A stretch of 64,000 nucleotides of DNA from Companilactobacillus sp. (lineage in GTDB: Bacteria > Bacillota > Bacilli > Lactobacillales > Lactobacillaceae): the NCBI RefSeq assembly GCF_022484265.1, contig NZ_JAKVLR010000001.1:62001-126000 (forward strand). Direction: 5' to 3'. The notes under the pieces are model-generated. The model did not search any database, was not told where the DNA came from, and worked only from the letters and a program-made list of their open reading frames with translations. How positions within the stretch are numbered: the stretch's first letter is position 1; each line of letters begins with the position of its first letter. The translations under genes and the position numbers were made by a program. Below, one piece after another: positions 6,949-13,849 of the stretch.

Positions 6949-7923
6949 TTACATATCGCCATTAAAAATTGAGTTTCTTACGATCACATAATCAACGTGA
7001 CGAAGCGAGTCTAAATCTTTTCCACCTGCATATGAGATGGATGACTGGAGATCTTCTTGCATTTCACGCAAAGTATCAGCAATGTTTCCACGACACTTGA
7101 TCAACATCTTTTTACCTTCAACGTTCTTGTAAACGCCTTTTTGATATTGAGATGCTGAGCCGAAGTATTCTTTATACTTGACGCCATCCTTCATAACTGT
7201 CTCACCAGGAGATTCTTCGTGGCCTGCTAGTAATGAACCAATCATGACCATACTTGCTCCAAAACGGACGGATTTTGCGATATCGCCATCGTTTCTGATA
7301 CCGCCATCAGCGATGATCGGTTTTTTAGCTGCTTTGGCACATAATCTGATTGCAGCTAGTTGCCAGCCACCTGTACCAAAACCAGTTTTAATTTTTGTGA
7401 TACATGCACGACCTGGTCCAATACCAACTTTAGTAGCATCAGCTCCAGCATTTTCAAGTTCACGTACACCTTCTGGGGTGCCGACGTTTCCGGCAATTAG
7501 GAAAGTATCAGGGAGTTCGTTTTTAACGTGTTTGATCATATCGATCACGCGGTCGCTGTGTCCATGGGCAACATCGATCGTAATATAATCAGGATGCAAA
7601 TTATTGGCAACCACATCATCGATGAAAGAAAATTCTTCATCTTTAATACCTAAACTAATTGATGTAAAAAGATTCTTTTCATTCATAGTTTTAATGAAAT
7701 CAATTCGTTTATCAGGTTCAAAACGGTGCATGATGTAGAAATAACCATTTTTTGCAAGGTATTCAGCCAATGATTCATCGATCACGGTCTGCATATTAGC
7801 AGGGACTACTGGGATCTTAAAGGTCATTGGGCCAAACTTTACACTTGTATCGCATTCAGAACGACTATTAACGATACATTTATTCGGAACTAACTGGATA
7901 TCTTCGTAATCAAAAACTTCCAT
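6949..7923 (-). CDS. guaC: GMP reductase
   Basis: GMP reductase converts GMP to IMP with NADPH and release of ammonia, linking guanine salvage to adenine nucleotides. The start is ATG 7923 (MEVFDYEDIQLVPNKCIVNS), which follows a GGAG site. This gives 324 residues, normal for the family; an earlier in-frame Met lies inside the operator region. The IMPDH/GMPR barrel shows the GNVGTPEGV loop, the catalytic Cys174 in GPGRACITK, and ADGGIRNDGD for phosphate binding. There is no CBS domain, which separates it from IMP dehydrogenase. It stands alone, divergent from glnA. Confidence 0.95.
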   Translation of the reverse strand: MEVFDYEDIQLVPNKCIVNSRSECDTSVKFGPMTFKIPVVPANMQTVIDESLAEYLAKNGYFYIMHRFEPDKRIDFIKTMNEKNLFTSISLGIKDEEFSFIDDVVANNLHPDYITIDVAHGHSDRVIDMIKHVKNELPDTFLIAGNVGTPEGVRELENAGADATKVGIGPGRACITKIKTGFGTGGWQLAAIRLCAKAAKKPIIADGGIRNDGDIAKSVRFGASMVMIGSLLAGHEESPGETVMKDGVKYKEYFGSASQYQKGVYKNVEGKKMLIKCRGNIADTLREMQEDLQSSISYAGGKDLDSLRHVDYVIVRNSIFNGDM

Positions 7924-7939
7924 ATCTTTTACACACTCC

Positions 7940-7983
7940 AAAATGCGAACTTTTATTAAAATTTTCGCACATTTTGTTCGCAT
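7940..7983 (-). promoter_or_regulatory. Candidate PurR boxes upstream of guaC
   Basis: The leader carries ATGCGAAC on the minus strand (near 7976-7983), GTGCGAA a little downstream, and the inverted form GTTCGCAT (near 7942-7949). CGAAC-type half sites in inverted pairs are the pattern of PurR boxes, and B. subtilis guaC is in the PurR regulon. The boxes lie just downstream of the guaC promoter. Spacing does not fit the B. subtilis consensus exactly. Confidence 0.4.
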
Positions 7984-7987
7984 ATAT

Positions 7988-8016
7988 AATTTAACTGTTA
8001 TTCATCTTTTAGTCAA
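7988..8016 (-). promoter_or_regulatory. guaC promoter
   Basis: On the minus strand TTGACT (8011-8016) is followed after 17 bases by TAAATT (7988-7993). The CGAAC repeats start directly downstream, which would let a repressor block elongation or initiation. Confidence 0.6.
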
Positions 8017-8109
8017 TCGAAAATGTTAAATAATTTTTTCTAAAATTTACCCTAGTTTACTCATATTTCGTGGTAAATTAGAATTGGTTTAAAATATTAG
8101 TATATAAGT

Positions 8110-8138
8110 TTGACAGTTATAAATGAAATTGGTATTAT
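8110..8138 (+). promoter_or_regulatory. glnA promoter
   Basis: TTGACA (8110-8115), a 17-base spacer and TATTAT (8133-8138) form a near-consensus promoter about 80 bases upstream of glnA. I could not find a convincing GlnR box (TGTNA-N7-TNACA). Confidence 0.75.
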
Positions 8139-8221
8139 CGTTTTATTGTTAAAAATTAGTTATTGGAGTAACGGTTTTTAGTGACGAAACACGATTGGTA
8201 TATACAAGAAGGAGCGATATG

Positions 8222-9550
8222 ATGCACAATTATAATGCAGACGATATTAGAGACATGGTCAGCAAAGAAAATGTAGAATTCATTTGCTTGATGTTTACTG
8301 ATATCAACGGAATGATTAAAAATGTTGAGGTGCCTGTATCTCAACTAGATAAGGTTTTAGCTAATAAGATTACTTTTGATGGTTCTTCAATCGATGGTTT
8401 CACACGTATTGAAGAAAGTGATATGTTACTTCATCCTGATCTAAGTACATGGATGATCTTCCCATGGGGTTCTGAACATGGAAAAGTTGCACGTTTGATT
8501 TGTGATATTTATGGAACTGATGGCAAGCCATTTACTGGTGACCCAAGATATAACTTAAGTAGAATCATTACTAAGATGCGCGACAAAGGCTTTTCAAACT
8601 TTAACATCGGACCAGAACCTGAATTCTTCTTATTCAATACTGATGAAAAAGGTCGTCCAACATTACAACTTAATGATGATGGTAGCTACTTCGACTTCTC
8701 ACCAGTTGATTTAGGTGAAAACTGCCGTCGTGATATCGTAATGATCCTTGAAAAAATGGGATTTGAAATTGAAGCTAGTCACCACGAAGTTGCTCCTGGA
8801 CAACAAGAAATCGACTTCAAGTACGAAGATGCCTTATCAGCAGCTGATAGTATCCAAACTTTCAAATTAGTTGTTAAAACAGTTGCTAAGCGTCACGGTC
8901 TATATGCAACATTTATGCCAAAACCACTACAAGGTATCAATGGTTCAGGTATGCATATTAATATGTCACTATTCAAAGGAGACGATAATGTCTTTGATGA
9001 TGAAAATGACATGCTTTCAGATACAGCCAAGAAATTCTTGAGTGGATTATTAACACATGCACGTGCATTGACTGCCATTAATAACCCAACAATCAATTCT
9101 TACAAACGTTTAGTACCAGGATTTGAAGCTCCAACTTACATTGCTTGGTCAAGTAAGAATAGATCTCCATTAGTTCGTGTACCAGCTGCCAAAGGTAAAT
9201 CAAAACGTCTTGAAATGAGAAGTGTTGATCCAACAACAAACCCATATCTTGCAATTGCTGCTATTCTTGATGCCGGACTTGATGGTCTCGATAATGAATA
9301 CAAGCTAATGCCAGAAGTTCAAGAAAATATTTATGCAATGACAGACGAACGCCGTGAAGAATTAGGTATCGATGAGCTTCCATCAACATTGCACAACTCA
9401 CTAAAAGCTTTGAGAAAAGATAAATTCGTTCAAAGCTCACTAGGTACTTCATTAACAAATAGTCTATTCGCTGCTAAAAATGCCGAATGGGACCAATATT
9501 GTCAAACTGTTTCCCAATGGGAAAGAGACACATATATGCCTTTATACTAA
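8222..9550 (+). CDS. glnA: Glutamine synthetase, type I
   Basis: The enzyme makes glutamine from glutamate, ammonia and ATP and acts as a dodecamer in the cytoplasm. Of two adjacent ATG codons, 8222 is chosen because it lies 7 bases from AAGGAG; 8219 would leave only 4. The product has 442 residues. Characteristic segments are FDGSSIDGF, the metal-binding GPEPEFFLF, GINGSGMHINMS, NPTINSYKRLVPGFEAP and the active-site NRSPLVRVP. The short form without the adenylylation insert fits the Gram-positive GSI-alpha type, which is regulated by feedback and GlnR. No glnR gene is adjacent; the gene is alone between its promoter and terminator. Confidence 0.95.
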   Translation: MHNYNADDIRDMVSKENVEFICLMFTDINGMIKNVEVPVSQLDKVLANKITFDGSSIDGFTRIEESDMLLHPDLSTWMIFPWGSEHGKVARLICDIYGTDGKPFTGDPRYNLSRIITKMRDKGFSNFNIGPEPEFFLFNTDEKGRPTLQLNDDGSYFDFSPVDLGENCRRDIVMILEKMGFEIEASHHEVAPGQQEIDFKYEDALSAADSIQTFKLVVKTVAKRHGLYATFMPKPLQGINGSGMHINMSLFKGDDNVFDDENDMLSDTAKKFLSGLLTHARALTAINNPTINSYKRLVPGFEAPTYIAWSSKNRSPLVRVPAAKGKSKRLEMRSVDPTTNPYLAIAAILDAGLDGLDNEYKLMPEVQENIYAMTDERREELGIDELPSTLHNSLKALRKDKFVQSSLGTSLTNSLFAAKNAEWDQYCQTVSQWERDTYMPLY

Positions 9551-9567
9551 TTATAATTGTCACTCTG

Positions 9568-9592
9568 AAAACGTCCGAAAGGGCGTTTTTTT
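9568..9592 (+). terminator. glnA terminator
   Basis: AACGTCC-GAAA-GGGCGTT (9570-9587) with one G-U pair is followed by T residues to 9592. Confidence 0.9.
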
Positions 9593-9604
9593 GCGTCTAA
9601 AGAT

Positions 9605-9640
9605 AAAAAAACACGGCTAAGAATTAACTTAGTCGTGTTT
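9605..9640 (-). terminator. Terminator of the 9652-10155 gene
   Basis: ACACGGCTAAG (9611-9621) pairs with CTTAGTCGTGT (9628-9638). On the minus strand the stem is followed by six T residues (complement of 9605-9610). Confidence 0.88.
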
Positions 9641-9651
9641 GTAGTTGAAAA

Positions 9652-10155
9652 TTATTGAGCGTCTTTCATGTTCTTAGCTTGGTTTTGTGCATGCTTTACA
9701 ACATCTTTTTTGCTACCATCGAATAATTTCCATGATTGTTTGTTTTCTGTTGATTGGATTGTTGTCTTGCCAGTCTTCTTGAAGTTGTAGTGGAATTCTG
9801 GTTCGGCCATGATGTTCATTCCACCGTCAATCTTAAATTTCTTAGGATCTTTCTTGTTGATAACCAATTTTGAAGCAGGTTTCTTTAGGTAATATGAAAT
9901 AGTCTTTTGTGAACCATCTTTTGATACACGGTTATGGAAAATAGGTTTGTCAGTTCCGTTGTAGAATGAGATATATTGGTTCTTGTTGTCCTTGCTTGTA
10001 CCTACGTAGTATTGGTTCTTAATTTCAGCCTTTGTGATCTTGCTTGCTGAATGTTGTTCTGTTTGTTCAGTCTTTGCGTTTGAACAAGCAGTAGCAAGTG
10101 TGGCAGTACCCATTAATGAGACTGCTGCTAGCAAAGTAACTATAGTTTTTTTCAT
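9652..10155 (-). CDS. Predicted lipoprotein of unknown function
   Basis: The 167-residue product begins MKKTIVTLLAAVSLMGTA and has Cys24 in LATACSN. This is a plausible though imperfect lipobox (Ala instead of Leu at -3), so it is probably anchored to the outer face of the membrane. The mature part is lysine- and asparagine-rich, with aromatic-rich beta-type segments (YYVGTSKDNKNQYISFYNG, FHYNFKKTGKTT). I do not recognise the family. It is a single-gene unit with its own ribosome site (GGAG/AAGGG) and terminator. Confidence 0.75.
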   Translation of the reverse strand: MKKTIVTLLAAVSLMGTATLATACSNAKTEQTEQHSASKITKAEIKNQYYVGTSKDNKNQYISFYNGTDKPIFHNRVSKDGSQKTISYYLKKPASKLVINKKDPKKFKIDGGMNIMAEPEFHYNFKKTGKTTIQSTENKQSWKLFDGSKKDVVKHAQNQAKNMKDAQ

Positions 10156-10328
10156 TTCCCTTAACTCCTCAATGAAGATAATATTAGATAGACATCTATC
10201 GTTATCTTCGATTTTAGGTTAGAAGGTGAAAAAAATCAATTTTTATTCATATTTGAGAACTCAATTTAAATTTTATTTATCATTTTCGTAAAATTTAAGG
10301 TATAATAATTAGTTGTGAAGTAATAGAT

Positions 10329-10399
10329 GCGAACTTAGTTTAATGGTAAAATACCAGCTTCCCAAGCTAGTGTCGCGAGTTCGATTCTCGTAGTTCGCT
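10329..10399 (+). tRNA. tRNA-Gly(CCC)
   Basis: The 71-base gene folds as a cloverleaf. The acceptor stem is GCGAACT/AGTTCGC with discriminator T10399. The D arm contains AATGGTAAA. The anticodon loop is TTCCCAA (anticodon CCC, decoding GGG). The T arm is GCGAG-TTCGATT-CTCGT. CCA is not encoded. One pair in the anticodon stem is C-A (second pair of CCAGC/GCTAG). The gene stands alone with its own terminator. Confidence 0.93.
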
Positions 10400-10414
10400 T
10401 AATTTTTTTACAAT

Positions 10415-10439
10415 CAGGCTGCCGACGGCAGTCTTTTTT
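10415..10439 (+). terminator. tRNA terminator
   Basis: GGCTGCC-GAC-GGCAGTC (10417-10433) is followed by six T residues. Confidence 0.88.
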
Positions 10440-10507
10440 GTTGCATAAATCTTTTCCATTAGATAAAGTTAATGTTAACTATAAGTATACTGTCAAGGGG
10501 AGATTTT

Positions 10508-10849
10508 ATGATTATTAGAATGAGAAACGAACAGACTGGACAAGTTCGAGAAACTAAGGTGGGGTATTCTTGGACGACATTGTTGTTTGGCTTTTTTTCA
10601 GCATTGTTTAGGTCTGATTGGAAGTACGCAATTATCCAATTCTTGACTGCACTGGCAGTGGGGACTGTCACAATGGGATTTGGAACTCCATTAGTTCCGG
10701 TAGTATTTTCATTTATTTACAACAAATTGTATATCAATGAATTGATTGCAAATGGATTTACGCCAGCTGATCAATATTCAAATGACACACTTCGTAATGA
10801 GGGCTTTGCGGTGGAAACATCTAGTTCTGTTGATGTCGAAGCAGATTAA
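10508..10849 (+). CDS. DUF2628-like small membrane protein
   Basis: ATG 10508 follows a GGGGAG site and gives 113 residues. The start MIIRMRNEQTGQVRETKVGY, then SWTTLLFGFFSALFRSDWKY, matches small bacterial membrane proteins annotated as DUF2628-like, as I recall them. Hydrophobic segments cover about residues 24-38 and 45-80, and the tail is acidic (SSSVDVEAD). It is a single gene between the tRNA terminator and its own terminator. Function unknown. Confidence 0.75.
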   Translation: MIIRMRNEQTGQVRETKVGYSWTTLLFGFFSALFRSDWKYAIIQFLTALAVGTVTMGFGTPLVPVVFSFIYNKLYINELIANGFTPADQYSNDTLRNEGFAVETSSSVDVEAD

Positions 10850-10869
10850 AATAATTTTTCATGAATTAA

Positions 10870-10900
10870 AGATACTTGGTAATACGACAAGTATCTTTTT
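10870..10900 (+). terminator. Rho-independent terminator
   Basis: AGATACTTG (10870-10878) pairs with CAAGTATCT (10888-10896), followed by T residues. It ends the DUF2628-like gene. Confidence 0.88.
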
Positions 10901-10977
10901 ATTTTGCCTATCCATTCAATAACAAATACATTTATAATGAAAATATAATAATCAATTGGAATAGGGAGGCATGATTT

Positions 10978-11775
10978 ATGAAATTAGGTTTTATTGGTGC
11001 AGGTAAAATGGCGACCGCAATTGTTACCGGCGTGATCAATAGTGGTGCAATGGATAATGCAGACGTAGCGATGTATGATCCAAACCCAGATAAACTTGAG
11101 AAGTTAGAAGAAGATCTTGGTATTAACGTTGCTAATTCAAACGATGAACTAGTTAAATCCAGCGACATCATTTTAGTGGCTGTTGGTCCAAAAGTTGCAT
11201 TAAATATTTTAGCAGAACAGAAGGGTAATATTGATGCAAGTAAGACGGTGGTCTCGATTGCTGCAGGATTAGAATTGCATTCGATTGCTGAACAATTAAA
11301 CGCTGGTATTCCGATTATCAGACTAATGCCAAATATCAACGTTGTCGTTAATGAAGCAGGGATTGCTTTGACTTCAAATGAATACGTTGATGAAAAAACT
11401 GTTGCTGAGGTCAAAAAACTGTTTAGTAGCGTGGGAACAGTCTATGAACTTCCTGAATCACAATTTGATGTCTTTACAGCAATCTCCGGCAGTTCACCAG
11501 CTTATGCATATTTGTTTATCGATAGCATCGCACGAGCTGCCGTTGAAAACGGAATGGCTAAGGACATCGCCACTGATATTGCGAGTCAAGCAGTGCTCGG
11601 CAGTGCCAAAATGATCCGAGATACTAAGGAAGAACCATGGACATTGATCAACAACGTTAGTTCACCAGGTGGGACAACTGTTGCAGGATTGGTCAACTTG
11701 GAAGATAACAAATTTATTTCGACCGTCATCAAAGGTATTGATGCAACTATTCAGAAATCAAATGAACTAAAATAA
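10978..11775 (+). CDS. proC: Pyrroline-5-carboxylate reductase
   Basis: This enzyme performs the last step of proline synthesis, reducing pyrroline-5-carboxylate with NAD(P)H. The 265-residue product begins with the Rossmann motif GFIGAGKMA at residues 4-12. It continues with VGPKVAL and AGLELHSI, and carries the family signature around SGSSPAYAYLFIDS and SSPGGTTVAGL near the C-terminus. It has a GGGAGG ribosome site. No proA or proB is adjacent, so the glutamate route enzymes, or an ornithine-derived supply, would be encoded elsewhere. Confidence 0.95.
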   Translation: MKLGFIGAGKMATAIVTGVINSGAMDNADVAMYDPNPDKLEKLEEDLGINVANSNDELVKSSDIILVAVGPKVALNILAEQKGNIDASKTVVSIAAGLELHSIAEQLNAGIPIIRLMPNINVVVNEAGIALTSNEYVDEKTVAEVKKLFSSVGTVYELPESQFDVFTAISGSSPAYAYLFIDSIARAAVENGMAKDIATDIASQAVLGSAKMIRDTKEEPWTLINNVSSPGGTTVAGLVNLEDNKFISTVIKGIDATIQKSNELK

Positions 11776-11782
11776 TCAAAAT

Positions 11783-11816
11783 AAAAGGATGCCGAGTTTT
11801 TTCGACATCCTTTTTT
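11783..11816. terminator. Bidirectional terminator between proC and the 11815-12129 gene
   Basis: AAAAGGATG-CCGA pairs with TCGA-CATCCTTTT. A residues on the left and T residues on the right allow use on either strand. Both convergent genes end at its edges. Confidence 0.85.
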
Positions 11817-12129
11817 AGAATCCTAATTGTTCTGACAAAAAATCAGACCATGCGCTGTGTTTCATATCTTTCCAGTTGGAAAAGTTAGTATTATTTTGAA
11901 TATGTTCCTCTAATTTGTCGTCGGGAACATTTTCAAAATCTTCATTAGTCTCAACACCTAATGGTGCCATGAATTCTTCAATGCTGTTGCATTGTGTATG
12001 AATTTTCATAAAAGTTTCTGGGAACAGATCATCAAAGGTGATTTCCGCCTTATCTGATAACTTGCCTGCATTGCTGCAAATGAGTGAAAGCTGATTTTCT
12101 AATTTGATATTATTCTTTCTAAAACTCAT
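11815..12129 (-). CDS. Hypothetical 104-residue acidic protein
   Basis: ATG 12129 follows a strong GGAGGG site. The 104-residue product is hydrophilic and acidic, with no signal peptide or membrane segment. It has two likely helical regions and a C-terminal WKDMKHSAWSDFLSEQLGF stretch. I do not recognise a domain. The clear ribosome site, length and position next to a shared terminator support it as a real gene. It is a single-gene unit. Confidence 0.7.
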   Translation of the reverse strand: MSFRKNNIKLENQLSLICSNAGKLSDKAEITFDDLFPETFMKIHTQCNSIEEFMAPLGVETNEDFENVPDDKLEEHIQNNTNFSNWKDMKHSAWSDFLSEQLGF

Positions 12130-12260
12130 AATAATCCCTCCAATTGCTACTTAACATAACACCGAATTATACACTAATTATCTGACAATGCTACTATTAT
12201 CTATCAAAAAAATAATCCTAAAATATAAATGTAAAATATCGCACTATTAAAACAATGTAA

Positions 12261-12289
12261 TTGCTTTCATAAACGATTACGTTTACAAT
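12261..12289 (+). promoter_or_regulatory. Promoter with palindromic operator for the 34-residue peptide gene
   Basis: TTGCTT (12261-12266), a 17-base spacer and TACAAT (12284-12289) form a plausible promoter. The inverted repeat TAAACG-ATTA-CGTTTA (12270-12285) fills the spacer and touches the -10. A bound repressor there would block RNA polymerase. It is not a standard CcpA site, whose half sites meet at a central CG. Confidence 0.5.
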
Positions 12290-12328
12290 TAATTTGTTAA
12301 GTTATTTTAGGTCGAAGGAGTGACATTA

Positions 12329-12433
12329 ATGTTCAAATTACAAACAAAATTGGGCTCATTGATTGGTTCATTTGGCGGAGATGTTTTAGGAACAGCATTT
12401 AATATCTACGACAAAATCACAGAAAAGAAATAG
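12329..12433 (+). CDS. 34-residue peptide, possibly amphipathic
   Basis: ATG 12329 lies 8 bases after GAAGGAG. The product starts MFKLQTKLGSLIGSFGGDVL and ends NIYDKITEKK, with no Cys and no clear leader. Hydrophobic residues alternate with Lys, Gln and Asp in a way that fits an amphipathic helix around a central GSFGG. The gene is a complete unit: promoter with operator palindrome, ribosome site, ORF and strong terminator. Candidate roles are a leaderless antimicrobial, signalling or membrane-active peptide, or a small regulatory protein. None is proven. Confidence 0.6.
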   Translation: MFKLQTKLGSLIGSFGGDVLGTAFNIYDKITEKK

Positions 12434-12441
12434 TTTCAACT

Positions 12442-12471
12442 ATGCTTAGGATCAGGTCCTAAGCATTTTTT
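12442..12471 (+). terminator. Terminator of the 34-residue peptide gene
   Basis: ATGCTTAGGA (12442-12451) pairs with TCCTAAGCAT (12457-12466), a 10-bp perfect stem followed by six T residues. Confidence 0.92.
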
Positions 12472-12559
12472 GTGACCACTTTGAAAAATCTGGCTGGAAA
12501 TATCACAAAATTAAACTATAATTAGAATAATATTAAAAAGATTAAGAGGAGGAATACAC

Positions 12560-13597
12560 TTGGCTTATCAAGGGAAAGAAAATTCGGTGTTTCAAGGACG
12601 TAGCTTTTTAAAGGAAAAAGATTTTACTCCTGCAGAATTTGAATATTTGATCGACTTTGGTCTACATCTGAAGGCATTAAAGAAGCAAAACATTCCACAT
12701 CACTATTTAGAGGGCAAGAACATTGCTTTGCTTTTTGAAAAAACTTCTACTAGAACTCGTTCAGCATTTACCACTGCTGCAATTGATTTAGGGGCACACC
12801 CAGAATTTTTAGGATCAAACGATATTCAATTGAATAAGAAGGAAAGTGTTGAAGATACCGCCAAAGTTTTAGGTAGTATGTTTGACGGCATCGAGTTCCG
12901 TGGATTCAAACAACAAACAGTTGAGGATCTTGCAAAATATTCTGGAGTTCCCGTTTGGAACGGTTTGACTGATGAATGGCATCCAACTCAAATGATTGCT
13001 GATTTTATGACAGTTAAAGAAACATTTGGAAAATTGAAGGGAATCACTTTGACGTTCGTTGGTGATGGCCGTAACAATATGGCTAACAGTTTCTTAGTTG
13101 CTGGTGCAATGCTGGGCGTAAATATTCATATCGTTGCTCCAAAACAATTACATCCTGCACAAGATATTGTTGATCTTGCCCAAAGTTACGCCGATAAGTC
13201 AGGTAGTCAACTTTTGATCACAGATGATATTGATAAGGGCGTCAAAGGTTCTAACGTAGTTTACACAGACGTTTGGGTCTCAATGGGTGAAGAAGACCAA
13301 TGGGACGAACGTATTAAGCTGTTGAAACCTTATCAAGTCAACATGGAATTACTCAAAAAAGCCCAAATGCCTGATGATGAACTGATCTTCATGCATTGTT
13401 TACCTGCATTCCATGACGTAACTACTGAATATGCTGAAAATATTCAAGAAAAATATGGTTTGACTGAAATGGAAGTTACTGACGAAGTATTTAGAAGTAA
13501 ATATGCTCGTCAATTTGAAGAAGCAGAAAATAGACAACATTCAATCAAAGCAATCATGGCAGCAACACTCGGAAATCTATTTATTCCAAAAGCATAA
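12560..13597 (+). CDS. arcB: Ornithine carbamoyltransferase, catabolic (ArcB) type
   Basis: The enzyme interconverts ornithine plus carbamoyl phosphate and citrulline. The start is TTG 12560, 6 bases after AGAGGAGG. The 345-residue product has the carbamoyl-phosphate motif STRTR (residues 63-67), DEWHPTQM, and the ornithine-loop FMHCLPAFHD near the C-terminus. FQGRSFL and SMFDGIEFRGF match the ArcB subgroup of the arginine deiminase pathway. arcA and arcC are not nearby. The next gene is argS behind an arginine T-box. The gene may serve citrulline use or arginine synthesis rather than a full deiminase operon. Confidence 0.93.
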   Translation: MAYQGKENSVFQGRSFLKEKDFTPAEFEYLIDFGLHLKALKKQNIPHHYLEGKNIALLFEKTSTRTRSAFTTAAIDLGAHPEFLGSNDIQLNKKESVEDTAKVLGSMFDGIEFRGFKQQTVEDLAKYSGVPVWNGLTDEWHPTQMIADFMTVKETFGKLKGITLTFVGDGRNNMANSFLVAGAMLGVNIHIVAPKQLHPAQDIVDLAQSYADKSGSQLLITDDIDKGVKGSNVVYTDVWVSMGEEDQWDERIKLLKPYQVNMELLKKAQMPDDELIFMHCLPAFHDVTTEYAENIQEKYGLTEMEVTDEVFRSKYARQFEEAENRQHSIKAIMAATLGNLFIPKA

Positions 13598-13605
13598 ATT
13601 AAAAA

Positions 13606-13836
13606 AGGTTGAGAGATAAGCCCCGATGTGCTAATATTTTTATGCACAAAAGAAGGATTAATTAATCGAAAAATTTTTAGCGAGATCAGATTTGGTGTGA
13701 GCTGGTCAATTATTAGATTAAGTCGCACCTCTTTTATAACTAAATATTAGTAATGAGTGGATATTAATCAATTAGAGTGGTACCGCGGGAAAATCTCGTC
13801 TCTTTCAATATACTGTATTGAAGGGGACTTTTTTAT
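13606..13836 (+). promoter_or_regulatory. T-box leader of argS, apparent specifier CGC (Arg)
   Basis: The T-box AGAGTGGTACCGCGGG lies at 13774-13789. The stem I tip shows GATCAG-ATTTGGTGTGAG-CTGGTC. The likely specifier is CGC at 13724-13726, followed by A as in the other two leaders of this window. The terminator GTCTCTTTCAATA/TATTGAAGGGGAC (13798-13828) plus T residues precedes argS. Uncharged tRNA-Arg would favour the antiterminator and switch argS on. Confidence 0.93.
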
Positions 13837-13849
13837 TATGGAGGAAAAT

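Noticed and set aside
7178..7588. 136-residue open frame on the plus strand inside guaC
   Set aside because: It is fully antisense to a conserved gene, has no ribosome site and shows a proline/serine-rich shadow composition.
8017..8109. GlnR box upstream of glnA
   Set aside because: TGTTA near 8025 has no matching TNACA half at the right distance.
13757..13849. N-terminal extension of argS into the leader
   Set aside because: It would translate the T-box and terminator; ATG 13850 has an ideal GGAGG site.
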